Source: Marinobacter flavimaris
GTDB taxonomy: Bacteria > Pseudomonadota > Gammaproteobacteria > Pseudomonadales > Oleiphilaceae
Assembly (NCBI RefSeq): GCF_002933295.1
Contig: NZ_PSSW01000005.1
Span: forward strand, 310,001 to 374,000
Direction: 5' to 3'
Length of the DNA: 64,000 nucleotides
Of the stretch, positions 36,119-45,516 are shown one piece after another. Each line of letters begins with the position of its first letter. Position 1 is the first letter of the stretch. A program made the position numbers and the translations under genes. The notes below the pieces were generated by a model, which was given only the letters and a program-made list of their open reading frames with translations, did no database searches and was not told where the DNA came from.

Positions 36119-36747
36119 ACCAGCACCTCAATCGGTGTCGGGTTCCAGCCGTTGCACGGATTGTTGAGCTGCGGGCAGTTGGAGATCATCACCAGAACGT
36201 CCATCTTCGCTTCCAGCTCCACGTATTTGCCGGCATCGGAAATCCCGTCCGCGAAGGTGAGTCCGCCGTCGGCCGTGACCGGGACATTCATGAAGAAGTT
36301 GATGTTGTGGGTGATGTCCCGTTTGCTCATGCCCAGTTCTTCGTGTTCGGTGACGGCCACCAGCCAGCTGTCCCGGCAGGCGTGCATGCACTTTTTCTCA
36401 AGGGCATAACGGGTTGTGTTGCTCTCGGCCGCACATGCACCGCCCAGGGTGTCGTGACGGCCGCAGGTGTCGGCGGTGATTTCCAGCATCACGTTGTTTT
36501 CAGAAGACATCAGCTTCGAGCCAGCCGTCAGGTAGACGTTGCCCTGCTCGCGGATGGTGTCGACGGCGCTGTAGCGTTCGGTCGGATTATGGGCGTTGTA
36601 GAACAGGGTGTCGGCGGCCTGGTTGCCCTCCAGATCCAGAATCCGGATGGTTTCGCCGGCGTTCACCACTTTCAGGAAATACTCGCCTGCCGGTACGGTT
36701 TCACGGAAGGCGGCGTCTTCAGGCTTCAATACGCTTTGCTTGATCAT
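36109..36747 (-). CDS. carboxyguanidine deiminase subunit (DUF1989, UAAP family)
   Basis: A 212-residue DUF1989 protein: [57 protein letters not shown] and [13 protein letters not shown]. Formerly urea amidolyase-associated protein; such pairs are now known as the two subunits of carboxyguanidine deiminase (CgdA/CgdB), which convert carboxyguanidine to allophanate and ammonia. Cys and His residues in CGRHDT and MHAC could bind zinc. It follows the other subunit by 12 bases and overlaps the carboxylase start. I do not assign A or B. Confidence 0.88.
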   Translation of the reverse strand: MIKQSVLKPEDAAFRETVPAGEYFLKVVNAGETIRILDLEGNQAADTLFYNAHNPTERYSAVDTIREQGNVYLTAGSKLMSSENNVMLEITADTCGRHDTLGGACAAESNTTRYALEKKCMHACRDSWLVAVTEHEELGMSKRDITHNINFFMNVPVTADGGLTFADGISDAGKYVELEAKMDVLVMISNCPQLNNPCNGWNPTPIEVLVWS

Positions 36748-36759
36748 GTCCGGCCTCCG

Positions 36760-37485
36760 TTACTGGAACAGGTGGTACAGGGCGTTATTGGCGAAGGCCC
36801 GGGTGGCCTCGGGGGACGACGTCTTGCAGGGATCGGCATCGGTTACCGGGGCCGCCTTGAACAACTGGTACCGCAGCGGATGGCTGGGGTACTCGCTGGC
36901 CGGGTTCATCGGATGCGGGCAGGTGTGCAGCACTACGATGGTGTCCATCTCAAAGCGCAGGTCGACGGTGGCGCCGGCGTGGGAGTGGCCCTCGGAGAAG
37001 GCCATGTTGCCGTCGTCATCTGTTTTTACTTTGCTGAACCAGTTCAGGTTGGCGGTCAGGTCTTTCTTGCCAAGGCCGTACTTGGCCAGTTCGTTCAGAA
37101 AGCTGTTGAAACCGTTCCGGTGGTAGTGATTATGGGCTTCCTGATACGTCTTTTTGCCCCAGCGCTTTTCCACCAGATCTGCGTTGCAGGTGCCAGCGAC
37201 GGTATCGTGCCAGCCAAGATCATCGCGGATGATGGAGGCAAACACCCGGCCCATGTCCGAGAGCAGCACGTGGCCTTTGGTGAGCAGGAAGGTGTGCTGG
37301 TTCTTCAGGGTGTCCGGCATGTTGTACCGCTCGAGCGGGTTCTCGGGGTTGTACATCAACATGCCGACGTTGGTCCCGCCGGTTTCGTCAATCAGGCGCA
37401 GCACATGGCCACGGCGCACGATAAAGGACCAGTGGGATCCGCCGGGAATCAGATCGTCGTAGAGGGGGGTTGCGGTTTGCAACAT
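36760..37485 (-). CDS. carboxyguanidine deiminase subunit (DUF1989, UAAP family)
   Basis: A 241-residue DUF1989 protein, first gene of the operon: PGGSHWSFIVRRGHVLRLIDE, NVGMLMYNPENPLERYNMPDT, LLSDMGRVFASI, GWHDTVAGTCNADLVE and VVLHTCPHPMNP. It is homologous to its downstream neighbour, and the two are expected to form the heteromeric deiminase that acts after guanidine carboxylase. AGGAGGAAAAGGCC lies before the ATG at 37485. The riboswitch ends about 58 bases upstream. Confidence 0.88.
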   Translation of the reverse strand: MLQTATPLYDDLIPGGSHWSFIVRRGHVLRLIDETGGTNVGMLMYNPENPLERYNMPDTLKNQHTFLLTKGHVLLSDMGRVFASIIRDDLGWHDTVAGTCNADLVEKRWGKKTYQEAHNHYHRNGFNSFLNELAKYGLGKKDLTANLNWFSKVKTDDDGNMAFSEGHSHAGATVDLRFEMDTIVVLHTCPHPMNPASEYPSHPLRYQLFKAAPVTDADPCKTSSPEATRAFANNALYHLFQ

Positions 37486-37542
37486 GGCCTTTTCCTCCTG
37501 GTTAGGGCATTTAAAAAGCGAGAGGCGTCAGTAACTGAGCGA

Positions 37543-37645
37543 TCCTCCCGGGCTTTTGTCCCGCCGTGTAACCTTGGAAAAGGTCGTCAACTCTCGGACC
37601 AGCCGTCTGCACGGATTGATGGCAGACCGGAACCCTAGTTGACCA
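37543..37645 (-). promoter_or_regulatory. guanidine-I (ykkC) riboswitch, copy 2
   Basis: On the minus strand: CTAGGGTTCCGG, CTGGTCCGAGAG and ACACGGCGGGACAAAAGCCC followed by GGGAGG, the conserved blocks of the guanidine-I aptamer. Downstream, GGGAGG can pair with CCTCTC at about 37520, followed by GCTTTTTAAA, forming a possible intrinsic terminator that competes with the aptamer. Control of the whole guanidine operon is inferred. Confidence 0.95.
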
Positions 37646-38025
37646 TTGGTCAGATTGTGGCGCGTTGATTGTGGTTTCAGTAACCGACTTCTCGCTGCGT
37701 AATGGATACTCTGCAGAGTCCATGCCAATCGCTAAATTACTGTTTTTTATTGTGGTGGGATTTGAGGTGTCTGACAGGTCTGCTTCTTGCCTGGGCGAGC
37801 GCACTGTTTTTGTGCATCGAGCAGTGCCTTTCCTGTGCATTTATTTTCGGAGAGTGATTTCGGAGCCGCGCCAATGGTGGCATGGCCTTCGAGCCATCTA
37901 CTACCAAGGGAGGAGTTTTTCGCCTCCATCGCACCATTCAACTTTCCGGGTTTGGCGTCTACATTGAATGGGTAAACGCGAAAGGCCGCGTTGCCCTGCG
38001 ACAAACACAACAAGAGGTCGAGATC
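37646..38025. other. divergent intergenic region between guanidine operon and exaC
   Basis: About 380 bases containing the guanidine operon promoter (minus strand), then the exaC promoter with TACTACCAAG at 37899-37908 and a GGAGG/CCTCC palindrome at 37910-37928. I see no additional gene with a convincing ribosome site. Confidence 0.6.
37899..37908 (+). promoter_or_regulatory. TACTACCAAG site before exaC
   Basis: Third exact copy of the motif found before the c550 and alcohol dehydrogenase genes, 118 bases before the aldehyde dehydrogenase ATG. Confidence 0.6.
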
Positions 38026-39546
38026 ATGATCTACGCACAACCAGGAAAGGATGGCTCCGTCGTTTCTTTCAAATCCCGTTACGAGAACTACATCGGTGGG
38101 GAGTGGGTTGCCCCGGTAAAAGGCCAGTATTTCGAGAACATCACACCGGTCACTGGCAATGTGATCTGTGAAATTCCGCGCTCCAGTGCCGAAGATATTG
38201 ATCTGGCCCTGGACGCAGCGCACAAGGCGGCACCTGCGTGGGGCAGGACCTCTCCCACCGAGCGTTCCAACATCCTGCTGAAAATTGCGGACCGCATCGA
38301 GGCCAACCTCGAGAAGCTCGCAGTCGCTGAAACCTGGGACAACGGCAAGGCCGTGCGCGAAACCCTGAACGCCGACATTCCCCTCGCGGCTGATCACTTC
38401 CGCTACTTCGCGGGTTGTCTTCGTGCCCAGGAAGGCCACATGGGCGAGATCGACCACAATACCGTGGCGTACCATTTCCATGAGCCGCTGGGTGTCGTTG
38501 GCCAGATCATTCCATGGAACTTCCCGATTCTGATGGCGGCCTGGAAACTGGGCCCCTGTCTGGCTGCGGGTAACTGCACCGTGCTGAAGCCTGCCGAGCA
38601 GACGCCTGCCAGCATCCTGGTACTGATGGAAATCATTGGTGACCTGCTGCCGCCGGGCGTGCTGAACATTGTTAACGGCTACGGCATCGAGGCCGGCCAG
38701 GCCCTGGCCACCAGCAAGCGTATTGCCAAGATTGCCTTCACCGGCTCCACCCCGGTTGGCTCCCACATCCTCAAGTGCGCGGCTGAAAACATCATCCCGT
38801 CCACAGTGGAGCTGGGTGGCAAATCCCCGAACATCTACTTCTCCGACGTGATGAAGGCCGAGCCGGAATTCATCGACAAGTGCGTGGAAGGTCTGGTTCT
38901 GGCGTTCTTCAACCAGGGCGAAGTCTGCACCTGTCCGTCACGGGCGCTGGTCCAGGAAGACATGTTCGAAGAGTTCATGCAGAAGGTGGTTCAGCGCACC
39001 AAGTCGATCAAGCGTGGCAACCCGCTGGACACCGATGTTCAGGTAGGTGCCCAGGCGTCGAAAGAACAGTTCGACAAGATCATGTCCTACCTGGCCATTG
39101 GTAAGGAAGAGGGCGCTGTGGTGCTGACTGGCGGCGACCGCGAGCATCTGGATGAAGAGTTCAACAATGGCTTCTACATCCAGCCCACCCTGTTCAAGGG
39201 TGACAACAAGATGCGCGTGTTCCAGGAAGAAATCTTCGGACCGGTCGTGGGCGTTACCACCTTCAAGACCGAGGAAGAAGCCCTGGCCATCGCCAACGAC
39301 ACCGAGTTTGGTCTGGGTGCCGGTGTATGGACCCGCGACACCAATCTCGCCTACCGGATGGGCCGCAACATCCAGGCCGGTCGGGTGTGGATGAACTGTT
39401 ACCACGCCTACCCGGCTCACGCAGCCTTCGGTGGTTACAAGAAGTCTGGCGTTGGCCGTGAAACCCACAAGATGGCGCTCGAGCACTATCAGCAGACCAA
39501 GTGCATGCTGACCAGCTACGACACCAACCCGCTGGGTTTCTTCTGA
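38026..39546 (+). CDS. exaC: NAD-dependent aldehyde dehydrogenase (ExaC-type)
   Basis: A 506-residue aldehyde dehydrogenase. Visible family motifs: VIPWNFP-like [28 protein letters not shown], catalytic Glu in [10 protein letters not shown], catalytic Cys in [14 protein letters not shown], and [10 protein letters not shown]. The length and sequence fit ExaC, which oxidises acetaldehyde made by the quinoprotein dehydrogenase to acetate in the cytoplasm. AGAGGT precedes the ATG at 38026; a longer upstream frame is not supported. The TACTACCAAG promoter motif ties it to the alcohol regulon although it lies 18 kb from the dehydrogenase. Confidence 0.93.
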   Translation: MIYAQPGKDGSVVSFKSRYENYIGGEWVAPVKGQYFENITPVTGNVICEIPRSSAEDIDLALDAAHKAAPAWGRTSPTERSNILLKIADRIEANLEKLAVAETWDNGKAVRETLNADIPLAADHFRYFAGCLRAQEGHMGEIDHNTVAYHFHEPLGVVGQIIPWNFPILMAAWKLGPCLAAGNCTVLKPAEQTPASILVLMEIIGDLLPPGVLNIVNGYGIEAGQALATSKRIAKIAFTGSTPVGSHILKCAAENIIPSTVELGGKSPNIYFSDVMKAEPEFIDKCVEGLVLAFFNQGEVCTCPSRALVQEDMFEEFMQKVVQRTKSIKRGNPLDTDVQVGAQASKEQFDKIMSYLAIGKEEGAVVLTGGDREHLDEEFNNGFYIQPTLFKGDNKMRVFQEEIFGPVVGVTTFKTEEEALAIANDTEFGLGAGVWTRDTNLAYRMGRNIQAGRVWMNCYHAYPAHAAFGGYKKSGVGRETHKMALEHYQQTKCMLTSYDTNPLGFF

Positions 39547-39680
39547 ATCAATGAGCGGTAAGCGGGCCTCCCACACGGGCCCGCCTGTGAGTCAGCACAG
39601 CGGATGTGCACCTTCATTCCCCGGTGTCTGGCCGGGGCGACTCTCTGACGAGAGTTCGGGTTTTTCTGTCACTCTCTTTT

Positions 39681-39703
39681 GGCCCTTCCCAGGGCCTTTT
39701 TTA
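39681..39703 (+). terminator. intrinsic terminator after exaC
   Basis: GGCCCT and AGGGCC form a stem followed by TTTTTTATT, about 135 bases after the exaC stop and before the convergent peroxidase-related gene. Confidence 0.88.
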
Positions 39704-39731
39704 TTGGGGCGGATTTTGGTGTCAATGCGCT

Positions 39732-40310
39732 TTATCGCCCCAGTGAGTAGAACTCTGCGTTAGGCCGCATGTTTGTCACGTTTGCCATCCGATTGGAAAG
39801 CCCGAAGAACGCGGCGATGCCGGAGATGTCCCAGATATCCTCGTCGTTGAAACCATGACGTTTGAGTTCCTCAAAGTCCGCGTCACTCACTTCTTGGGCT
39901 TGTTGCGAAACCTTTATGGCGAAATCAAGCATGGCTTTCTGGCGTTCAGTGATGTCGGCCTTTCGGTAGTTCACGGCGACCTGGTCTGCGATCTCCGGGT
40001 TCTTTTCACGGATGCGCAGAATAGCGCCATGGGCCACCACGCAGTACTGGCACTGGTTCAGGTTGCTGGTAGCGACCACGATCATCTCGCGTTCGCCCTT
40101 GGTGAGGTTGCTGTCTTTTTCCATCAGGGCATCGTGGTAATCAAAGAAGGCACGAAACTCGGCGGGGCGATGTGCCAGTACCAGAAAGACATTGGGGATA
40201 AACCCCGACTTTCCCTGAACGGCAAGAATCTTCTCCCGGATGTCCGCCGGGAGTGATTCAAGCGACGGAACCGGGAATCGGCTTATTGGTTGTTCGTTGG
40301 ACGAGCTCAT
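39732..40310 (-). CDS. peroxidase-related protein (AhpD/carboxymuconolactone decarboxylase-like)
   Basis: A 192-residue protein with the AhpD-like redox motif NQCQYCVVAHG (CxxC followed by a His) and the surrounding LTKGEREMIVVATSNLN helix. It fits the uncharacterised peroxidase-related family of the AhpD fold, and may reduce peroxides or act on a carboxylated substrate; the real substrate is unknown. AAGGAA precedes the ATG at 40310. It lies 44 bases after acuI on the same strand and may be cotranscribed with acuR-acuI. Confidence 0.85.
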   Translation of the reverse strand: MSSSNEQPISRFPVPSLESLPADIREKILAVQGKSGFIPNVFLVLAHRPAEFRAFFDYHDALMEKDSNLTKGEREMIVVATSNLNQCQYCVVAHGAILRIREKNPEIADQVAVNYRKADITERQKAMLDFAIKVSQQAQEVSDADFEELKRHGFNDEDIWDISGIAAFFGLSNRMANVTNMRPNAEFYSLGR

Positions 40311-40354
40311 AACAATTCCTTTAATGGCGGTTTTATGGTTCAAGAAGTTTCGGT

Positions 40355-41338
40355 TCAGCCTGCGACCGGTACGACGATACGCCCACGAACCTTGCCGTCC
40401 AGCAGTTGGCTCGCACCTTCGATGGCGTCTTCAAAGGGTATTTCCGTGATCATGCGCTCGAGCAGATCGATGTCGAGATCCTCCGACAGGCGCTTCCAGG
40501 CTTCGAGTCGCTCAGCTTTGGGCGCCATCACGCTGTCCACGCCACACAAGGTCACACCCCGAAGAATGAACGGGGCAACGGTGGACGGGAAGTCCATGCC
40601 GGCCGCCAGACCACAGGCTGCGACGACGCCACGGTATTTCATGCCGGCACAGACATTGGCCAGCACCTGTCCACCGGCCACATCAATGGCGCCGGCCCAG
40701 GTCTCGCGCACCAGGGGTTTGCCTGGTTCACTCAGCTCAGCGCGATCGAGGGTGTTTCCGGCCCCCAACGACTTCAGATAGTCTGCTTCCTCGGATCGGC
40801 CGGTCACCGCGGTCACGGAATAACCCCGCTTGGCCAACAGCGCCACCGCAATGCTTCCAACGCCGCCGGTTGCCCCGGTCACCAGGATGTCGCCGGAATC
40901 AGGTGTTACGCCATTCTTTTCCAGTGCCATGACACAAAGCATGGCGGTATAGCCGGCGGTGCCAATGGCCATGGCCTGTCGAGGAGAAAACGCCTTGGGC
41001 AGAGGAATCAGCCAGTCACCGGAAACACGGGCTTTCTCGGCCAGGCCGCCCCAGTGTTTCTCGCCAACGCCCCACCCGTTCAAGACAACCGGGTCGCCTG
41101 CCTTGAAGTCTGCATGCGTGGAGCTTGATACGGTGCCGGCAAAGTCGATGCCTGGAATCATCGGGTACTGTTTCACGATCGGTGACTTTCCGGTGATGGC
41201 CAGAGCATCCTTGTAGTTCAAGGTTGAGAAGGCTATATCCACGGTAACGTCGCCTTCCGGCAGTTCCGATTCTTCTATGGATGTCAGTGACACTTTTTGG
41301 TCGCCGCGTGATCCTTCAATGAGTATGCCTTTAAACAT
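40355..41338 (-). CDS. acuI: acrylyl-CoA reductase AcuI (YhdH-type MDR oxidoreductase)
   Basis: A 327-residue NADPH-dependent medium-chain reductase without the zinc-binding cysteines. Motifs: [13 protein letters not shown] [29 protein letters not shown] and the nucleotide site [18 protein letters not shown]. The group (AcuI/YhdH) reduces the toxic intermediate acrylyl-CoA to propionyl-CoA in acrylate and DMSP use. CGGAGGCAAC precedes the ATG at 41338. It follows acuR by 44 bases, the usual acuR-acuI order. No DMSP lyase is in the window. Confidence 0.92.
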   Translation of the reverse strand: MFKGILIEGSRGDQKVSLTSIEESELPEGDVTVDIAFSTLNYKDALAITGKSPIVKQYPMIPGIDFAGTVSSSTHADFKAGDPVVLNGWGVGEKHWGGLAEKARVSGDWLIPLPKAFSPRQAMAIGTAGYTAMLCVMALEKNGVTPDSGDILVTGATGGVGSIAVALLAKRGYSVTAVTGRSEEADYLKSLGAGNTLDRAELSEPGKPLVRETWAGAIDVAGGQVLANVCAGMKYRGVVAACGLAAGMDFPSTVAPFILRGVTLCGVDSVMAPKAERLEAWKRLSEDLDIDLLERMITEIPFEDAIEGASQLLDGKVRGRIVVPVAG

Positions 41339-41382
41339 GTTGCCTCCGTGTTTGGGTAATGAGGATGGTTTTTCGTCCCGGG

Positions 41383-42024
41383 TCATGAGCCGCGAAGTAG
41401 CGACAAAAATCCCTGGGCGAACCGATCCAGTGGTTCTGGGGATTGATCCAGCTTTGCGCGCAACACCGCGCCCTCCCAACCAATCCAGAAGAAGTGCGCC
41501 ATCTGATCGCACTTTAGATCCTTGGAAATCTCACCGGCCTGCTGGGCCTCTCTCAATACCCCAGCGGTGCGGCACTCCCAGTCCGTGAAAACGTCCTGTA
41601 ACAGAACACGGAAACCCTCGGGCAGGGCGGTCATTTCCTGTCCCAGATTGCCGATCAGGCAGCCGCGGCGATACTCGAACCTGGCCATGCCCGTTTTGGC
41701 ATCCTCAACAAACGCTTCGAGCCGCTGCAGGGGAGTGAGGGCGCGATCTTCAAACCAGCGATCAAGTTTGCGCGCAAAATAGCGGCCGTAGGCTTCGATC
41801 AGGATCCGGCCGAAGGCTTCTTTATTGTCGAAGTAGTGGTAGAAGGAGCCTTTCGGTACGCCGGCTTTGCGAAGTATTTCGTCGATGCCGGTGGAGGAGT
41901 AACCCTTCTCCGTCAGCACTGACAGGCCCACGGTGATGAGCGTTTCCCGGGTATCCCTGAAATCGGCATTTTCAGTCTTCGGGGGGCGGCCCCGTTTTCG
42001 CTTGATGTCTGCTGTCTGGTTCAT
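41383..42024 (-). CDS. acuR: acrylate-responsive TetR repressor AcuR
   Basis: A 213-residue TetR regulator starting [18 protein letters not shown], with [33 protein letters not shown]. Its position ahead of acuI matches AcuR, which represses acuR-acuI until acrylate is present. Two near-identical palindromes directly upstream (42040-42054 and 42074-42088) are suitable operators. Confidence 0.88.
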   Translation of the reverse strand: MNQTADIKRKRGRPPKTENADFRDTRETLITVGLSVLTEKGYSSTGIDEILRKAGVPKGSFYHYFDNKEAFGRILIEAYGRYFARKLDRWFEDRALTPLQRLEAFVEDAKTGMARFEYRRGCLIGNLGQEMTALPEGFRVLLQDVFTDWECRTAGVLREAQQAGEISKDLKCDQMAHFFWIGWEGAVLRAKLDQSPEPLDRFAQGFLSLLRGS

Positions 42025-42039
42025 CGTCTTGACTCAATT

Positions 42040-42054
42040 TAGACCGATCGTCTA
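42040..42054. promoter_or_regulatory. AcuR operator candidate 1
   Basis: TAGACCGATCGTCTA, a near-palindrome 16 bases before the acuR start codon. Confidence 0.75.
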
Positions 42055-42073
42055 TTTAATTATCAGAATAAAC

Positions 42074-42088
42074 TAGACTGGTCGTCTA
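42074..42088. promoter_or_regulatory. AcuR operator candidate 2
   Basis: TAGACTGGTCGTCTA, the same palindrome with two changes, centred 34 bases from the first. Two sites suggest binding of two repressor dimers. Confidence 0.75.
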
Positions 42089-42301
42089 ATAAAATCAAGT
42101 GAAGTTGCTATGGGGTGCAGCCAGGGCGGAATGGGATTCGCTCTCCCAAGTGGGAGCGATGCTACTTTGTGGTGGCCAAAAACAGTTCCAAAGTACCATA
42201 TTGGCCCCTTGCCCCGGCCGATAGGATGGGAACTGGGTTATCGGCAATGTCGTTGATTCACCCTCAATGCGCTAACAATCATGACAATAGAGGTGAGCAT
42301 T

Positions 42302-42373
42302 ATGTGGACCAAACCAGCCTACGAAGATCTCCGCATCGGTTTCGAAGTCACCATGTACTTCGCCAATCGCTGA
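42302..42373 (+). CDS. pqqA: PQQ precursor peptide PqqA
   Basis: A 23-residue peptide, [20 protein letters not shown] followed by ANR. Glu15 and Tyr19 in EVTMY are the two residues PqqE joins to build pyrroloquinoline quinone. GAGGT lies just before the ATG. It is the first gene of pqqABCDE; a hairpin follows before pqqB. Confidence 0.96.
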   Translation: MWTKPAYEDLRIGFEVTMYFANR

Positions 42374-42382
42374 GTGCTGAAG

Positions 42383-42408
42383 CGGCCAGCCTCGAGCTGG
42401 CCGTTTTG
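42383..42408 (+). terminator. hairpin with short T-run between pqqA and pqqB
   Basis: CGGCCAGC and GCTGGCCG form an 8-bp stem with a 5-base loop, followed by TTTTGCTT. Probably a partial terminator or mRNA stabiliser that raises pqqA relative to pqqB-E. Confidence 0.75.
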
Positions 42409-42426
42409 CTTGTGGAGTGACCCACC

Positions 42427-43356
42427 ATGTTGATTCACGTTCTGGGCTCCGCTGCAGGCGGTGGCTTTCCCCAGTGGAACTGTAACTGCGCCAACTGCGA
42501 CGGCTTCCGGAAGGGTACCCTGAACGCCCGGGCCCGTACCCAGTCTTCCATTGCCATCAGTGAAGACGGCGAGCACTGGATCCTGTTTAACGCGTCCCCC
42601 GACATTCGCGCCCAGTTGGCTTCCTTCGAAGCGATGCAGCCGGCACGTGCTTTAAGGGATACCGGCATTGATGCCATTGTGCTGATGGACAGCCAGGTGG
42701 ACCACACCACCGGCCTGCTGTCCCTGCGCGAGGGTCTTCCGATGGATGTCTGGTGTACCGAACAGGTGCATGAAGACCTCAGCGGTGGTTTTCCGCTGTT
42801 CACCATGCTCAAGCACTGGAACGGTGGCCTGAACTGGCAGCGCATCGAGGCATCCGAGCAGACGCCTTTTGCCATTCCCTGCGCACCGTCCATCGAGCTG
42901 ACCGCCATTCCGCTGCTGAGCAACGCACCCCCGTATTCACCGCGCCGGGACAACCCGCATCCGGGCGATAACATTGGCCTGTTCCTGAAAGACACCCGCA
43001 CCGGTCAGACAGTCCTTTATGCCCCGGGCCTCGGCGAGCCGGACGACCGTATTCTCGGCTGGATGCGCCAGGCCGACGTGCTGATGGTGGACGGGACCGT
43101 CTGGCACGACGACGAGATGATCCGCCAGGAAGTAGGCACCAAGACCGGCCAGGCCATGGGTCATCTGGCCCAGAGCGGCCCGGGTGGCATGATCGAGGTG
43201 CTCGACACCATGCCGGCCCAGCGCAAGATCCTGATACACATCAACAACACCAACCCGATCCTGAACGAGGACTCCCCGGAGCGGGCGGAGCTGACCCGCC
43301 ACGGCATCGAGGTGTCCTGGGATGGAATGCACATCGACCTTTCGGGGCAGCCATGA
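42427..43356 (+). CDS. pqqB: PQQ biosynthesis protein PqqB
   Basis: A 309-residue metallo-beta-lactamase-fold protein. Seen: [20 protein letters not shown] with a Cys cluster that can bind zinc, [24 protein letters not shown] and [10 protein letters not shown]. PqqB hydroxylates a tyrosine-derived part of the cross-linked precursor in PQQ assembly. Its stop overlaps the pqqC start by four bases. Confidence 0.96.
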   Translation: MLIHVLGSAAGGGFPQWNCNCANCDGFRKGTLNARARTQSSIAISEDGEHWILFNASPDIRAQLASFEAMQPARALRDTGIDAIVLMDSQVDHTTGLLSLREGLPMDVWCTEQVHEDLSGGFPLFTMLKHWNGGLNWQRIEASEQTPFAIPCAPSIELTAIPLLSNAPPYSPRRDNPHPGDNIGLFLKDTRTGQTVLYAPGLGEPDDRILGWMRQADVLMVDGTVWHDDEMIRQEVGTKTGQAMGHLAQSGPGGMIEVLDTMPAQRKILIHINNTNPILNEDSPERAELTRHGIEVSWDGMHIDLSGQP

Positions 43357-44108
43357 ACGCCAAAGCCAACACCGCCATGAATCGGACGGATTTCGAGCAG
43401 GCCCTGCGCGCCAAGGGCCAGTACTACCACATCCACCACCCGTACCATAAAGCCATGTACGGCGGGCAGTGCACGCCCGAACAGATCCGCGGCTGGGTGG
43501 CCAACCGGTACTACTACCAGATCAAGATTCCCCAGAAAGACTCCGCCATCATGGCCAACTGCCCGGACGCTGGTGTGCGCCGGCTCTGGCTGCAGCGGAT
43601 TCTGGATCACGATGGCCACGACGGCGATGTCGGCGGCATCGAAGCCTGGTTGTCCCTGGCCGAGGCGGTGGGCCTTAGCCGGGAAGAGGTGATTGACCAG
43701 CGCCACGTTTTGCCGGGTGTCCGCTTTGCCGTGGACGCCTACCTGAACTTCGCCCGCCGGGCGACCTGGCAGGAGGCGGCCTGTTCGTCACTGACCGAGC
43801 TGTTTGCCCCGGAAATCCACCAGTCCCGACTGGACAGCTGGCCCGCCCACTATCCGTGGATTGAAGAGAGCGGCTACAGCTACTTCCGCAAGCGTCTGTC
43901 CGAAGCCAGAAGAGACGTGGAACATGGCCTGACCATTACCCTCGACCACTTCACCACAGAGGCACAGCAGGCCCGGGCCCTGGAGATTCTTCAGTTCAAG
44001 CTGGACATCCTCTGGACCATGTTGGATGCCATGACCATGGCCTACGGCCATCGCACCCCGCCGTACCATACCGTGACCGACGAACAGGTCTGGCACCGGG
44101 GGCTGTAA
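43353..44108 (+). CDS. pqqC: pyrroloquinoline-quinone synthase PqqC
   Basis: A 251-residue cofactorless oxidase performing the final ring closure and oxidation steps of PQQ synthesis. Family sequence: [55 protein letters not shown] and [16 protein letters not shown]. Coupled to pqqB (four-base overlap) and to pqqD, whose ATG overlaps its stop. Confidence 0.97.
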   Translation: MNAKANTAMNRTDFEQALRAKGQYYHIHHPYHKAMYGGQCTPEQIRGWVANRYYYQIKIPQKDSAIMANCPDAGVRRLWLQRILDHDGHDGDVGGIEAWLSLAEAVGLSREEVIDQRHVLPGVRFAVDAYLNFARRATWQEAACSSLTELFAPEIHQSRLDSWPAHYPWIEESGYSYFRKRLSEARRDVEHGLTITLDHFTTEAQQARALEILQFKLDILWTMLDAMTMAYGHRTPPYHTVTDEQVWHRGL

Positions 44109-44383
44109 TGGAGGTGGGTATGAATGAGGTGCCGCGTTTTCGTCGAGGGTTCCGGTTCCAGTGGGAGCCGGCCCAGGAGAGTTATGTGCTGCTTTATCCG
44201 GAAGGAATGGTGAAGCTCAATGGCAGTGCCGGTGCCATTCTCAATCAAGTGGACGGCCAGCGTACCGTGGCCGACATCGTCGCCAGTCTGGAGCAGCAGT
44301 TCCCCGACGCCGGCCCGCTTGGCAAGGACGTCAGCGAATTTTTGCAGGACGCCCGGCACCAACACTGGATTGAACTGTCATGA
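44108..44383 (+). CDS. pqqD: PQQ peptide chaperone PqqD
   Basis: A 91-residue RiPP recognition element that delivers PqqA to PqqE. Sequence [25 protein letters not shown] and [21 protein letters not shown] fit the wHTH fold of PqqD. The frame starts at ATG 44108, overlapping pqqC; an ATG at 44120 (MNEVPRF) could be the actual start. Overlaps pqqE by four bases. Confidence 0.94.
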   Translation: MEVGMNEVPRFRRGFRFQWEPAQESYVLLYPEGMVKLNGSAGAILNQVDGQRTVADIVASLEQQFPDAGPLGKDVSEFLQDARHQHWIELS

Positions 44384-45516
44384 GCACGACCAACCCCCAC
44401 AACGCCGGGCCGCCCCTGTGGCTGCTGGCAGAGCTGACCTATCGCTGCCCGCTGCAATGCCCCTATTGCTCCAATCCGCTGGACTTTGCGCAAACCCAAC
44501 AGGAGCTGACCACCGAGGAGTGGGTGAGTGTGCTTCGACAGGGCCGCACGATGGGGGCGGCGCAACTGGGTTTTTCCGGCGGCGAGCCCCTGGTCCGCCA
44601 GGACCTCGCGGAGCTGATCGCCGAGGCGCGGCACCTGGGGTATTACACCAACCTGATTACTTCAGGGCTGGGCCTGACGGAGGCCAAGGTGGATGCCTTT
44701 GCCGAGGCGGGGCTGGATCATATCCAGGTGAGCTTTCAGGCGTCCGATCCGGAACTGAACAACGCCGTGGCCGGCTCCCGAAAGGCCTTTGACCAGAAGC
44801 TGGCCATGGCCCGGGCGGTGAAGGAAGCCGGCTATCCCATGGTGCTCAACTTCGTGATCCACCGCCACAACATCCACCAGATGAACGACATCATGGATTT
44901 GTGCGAGCGCCTGGGGGCGGACTACGTCGAGCTGGCCACCTGCCAGTATTACGGCTGGGCCTTCGAAAACCGGGAAGGGTTGATGCCTTCCAAAGCGCAG
45001 CTGGTGAAGGCAGAGCAGGAAGTGAACCGGTACCGGGAACGGCTGCAGCAATCCGGTTCGGCCATGAATCTGATCTTTGTGACACCGGACTATTACGAAG
45101 AGCGCCCGAAAGCCTGTATGAACGGCTGGGGTAATCTGTTCCTGACCGTGGCCCCGGATGGCACCGCACTGCCGTGCCACAGCGCCCGTTTGCTGCCCAT
45201 CGACTTTCCCAATGTCCGAGACATGGATCTGCAAAACATCTGGTACGACAGCCCGGGGTTCAACCACTACCGCGGCGACACCTGGATGCCCGAGCCTTGC
45301 CGTTCCTGCGATGAGAAGGAGAAGGACTTCGGTGGCTGTCGCTGTCAGGCCTATCTTTTGACGGGCAAAGCGGATAACGCAGATCCAGTATGCAGCAAAT
45401 CGTCGTATCATGATCGAATACTGGCAGCGAGGAAAGCTGCCGATCATGCCACGGCCGGCCTGACTGAACTGGTATATCGAAATGCGGATAATTCACGGCT
45501 TTTCTTCCGGGGTTAA
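44380..45516 (+). CDS. pqqE: PqqA peptide cyclase PqqE (radical SAM)
   Basis: A 378-residue radical SAM enzyme that links Glu and Tyr of PqqA. The SAM cluster motif CPLQCPYC places cysteines at 23, 27 and 30. C-terminal SPASM-type cysteines lie in [25 protein letters not shown] and ADPVC, for two auxiliary Fe-S clusters. [12 protein letters not shown] is the family GGE motif. Ends overlapping pqqH by 35 bases. Confidence 0.97.
   Translation: MSTTNPHNAGPPLWLLAELTYRCPLQCPYCSNPLDFAQTQQELTTEEWVSVLRQGRTMGAAQLGFSGGEPLVRQDLAELIAEARHLGYYTNLITSGLGLTEAKVDAFAEAGLDHIQVSFQASDPELNNAVAGSRKAFDQKLAMARAVKEAGYPMVLNFVIHRHNIHQMNDIMDLCERLGADYVELATCQYYGWAFENREGLMPSKAQLVKAEQEVNRYRERLQQSGSAMNLIFVTPDYYEERPKACMNGWGNLFLTVAPDGTALPCHSARLLPIDFPNVRDMDLQNIWYDSPGFNHYRGDTWMPEPCRSCDEKEKDFGGCRCQAYLLTGKADNADPVCSKSSYHDRILAARKAADHATAGLTELVYRNADNSRLFFRG

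Noticed and set aside
36094..37638. 514-residue plus-strand open frame across both DUF1989 genes and the riboswitch
   Set aside because: It runs antisense through two well-conserved genes and a riboswitch; no family resemblance.
43440..43520. TACTACCA-like strings inside pqqC
   Set aside because: They encode the Tyr-rich YYH and YYYQ segments of PqqC and are not in a promoter.
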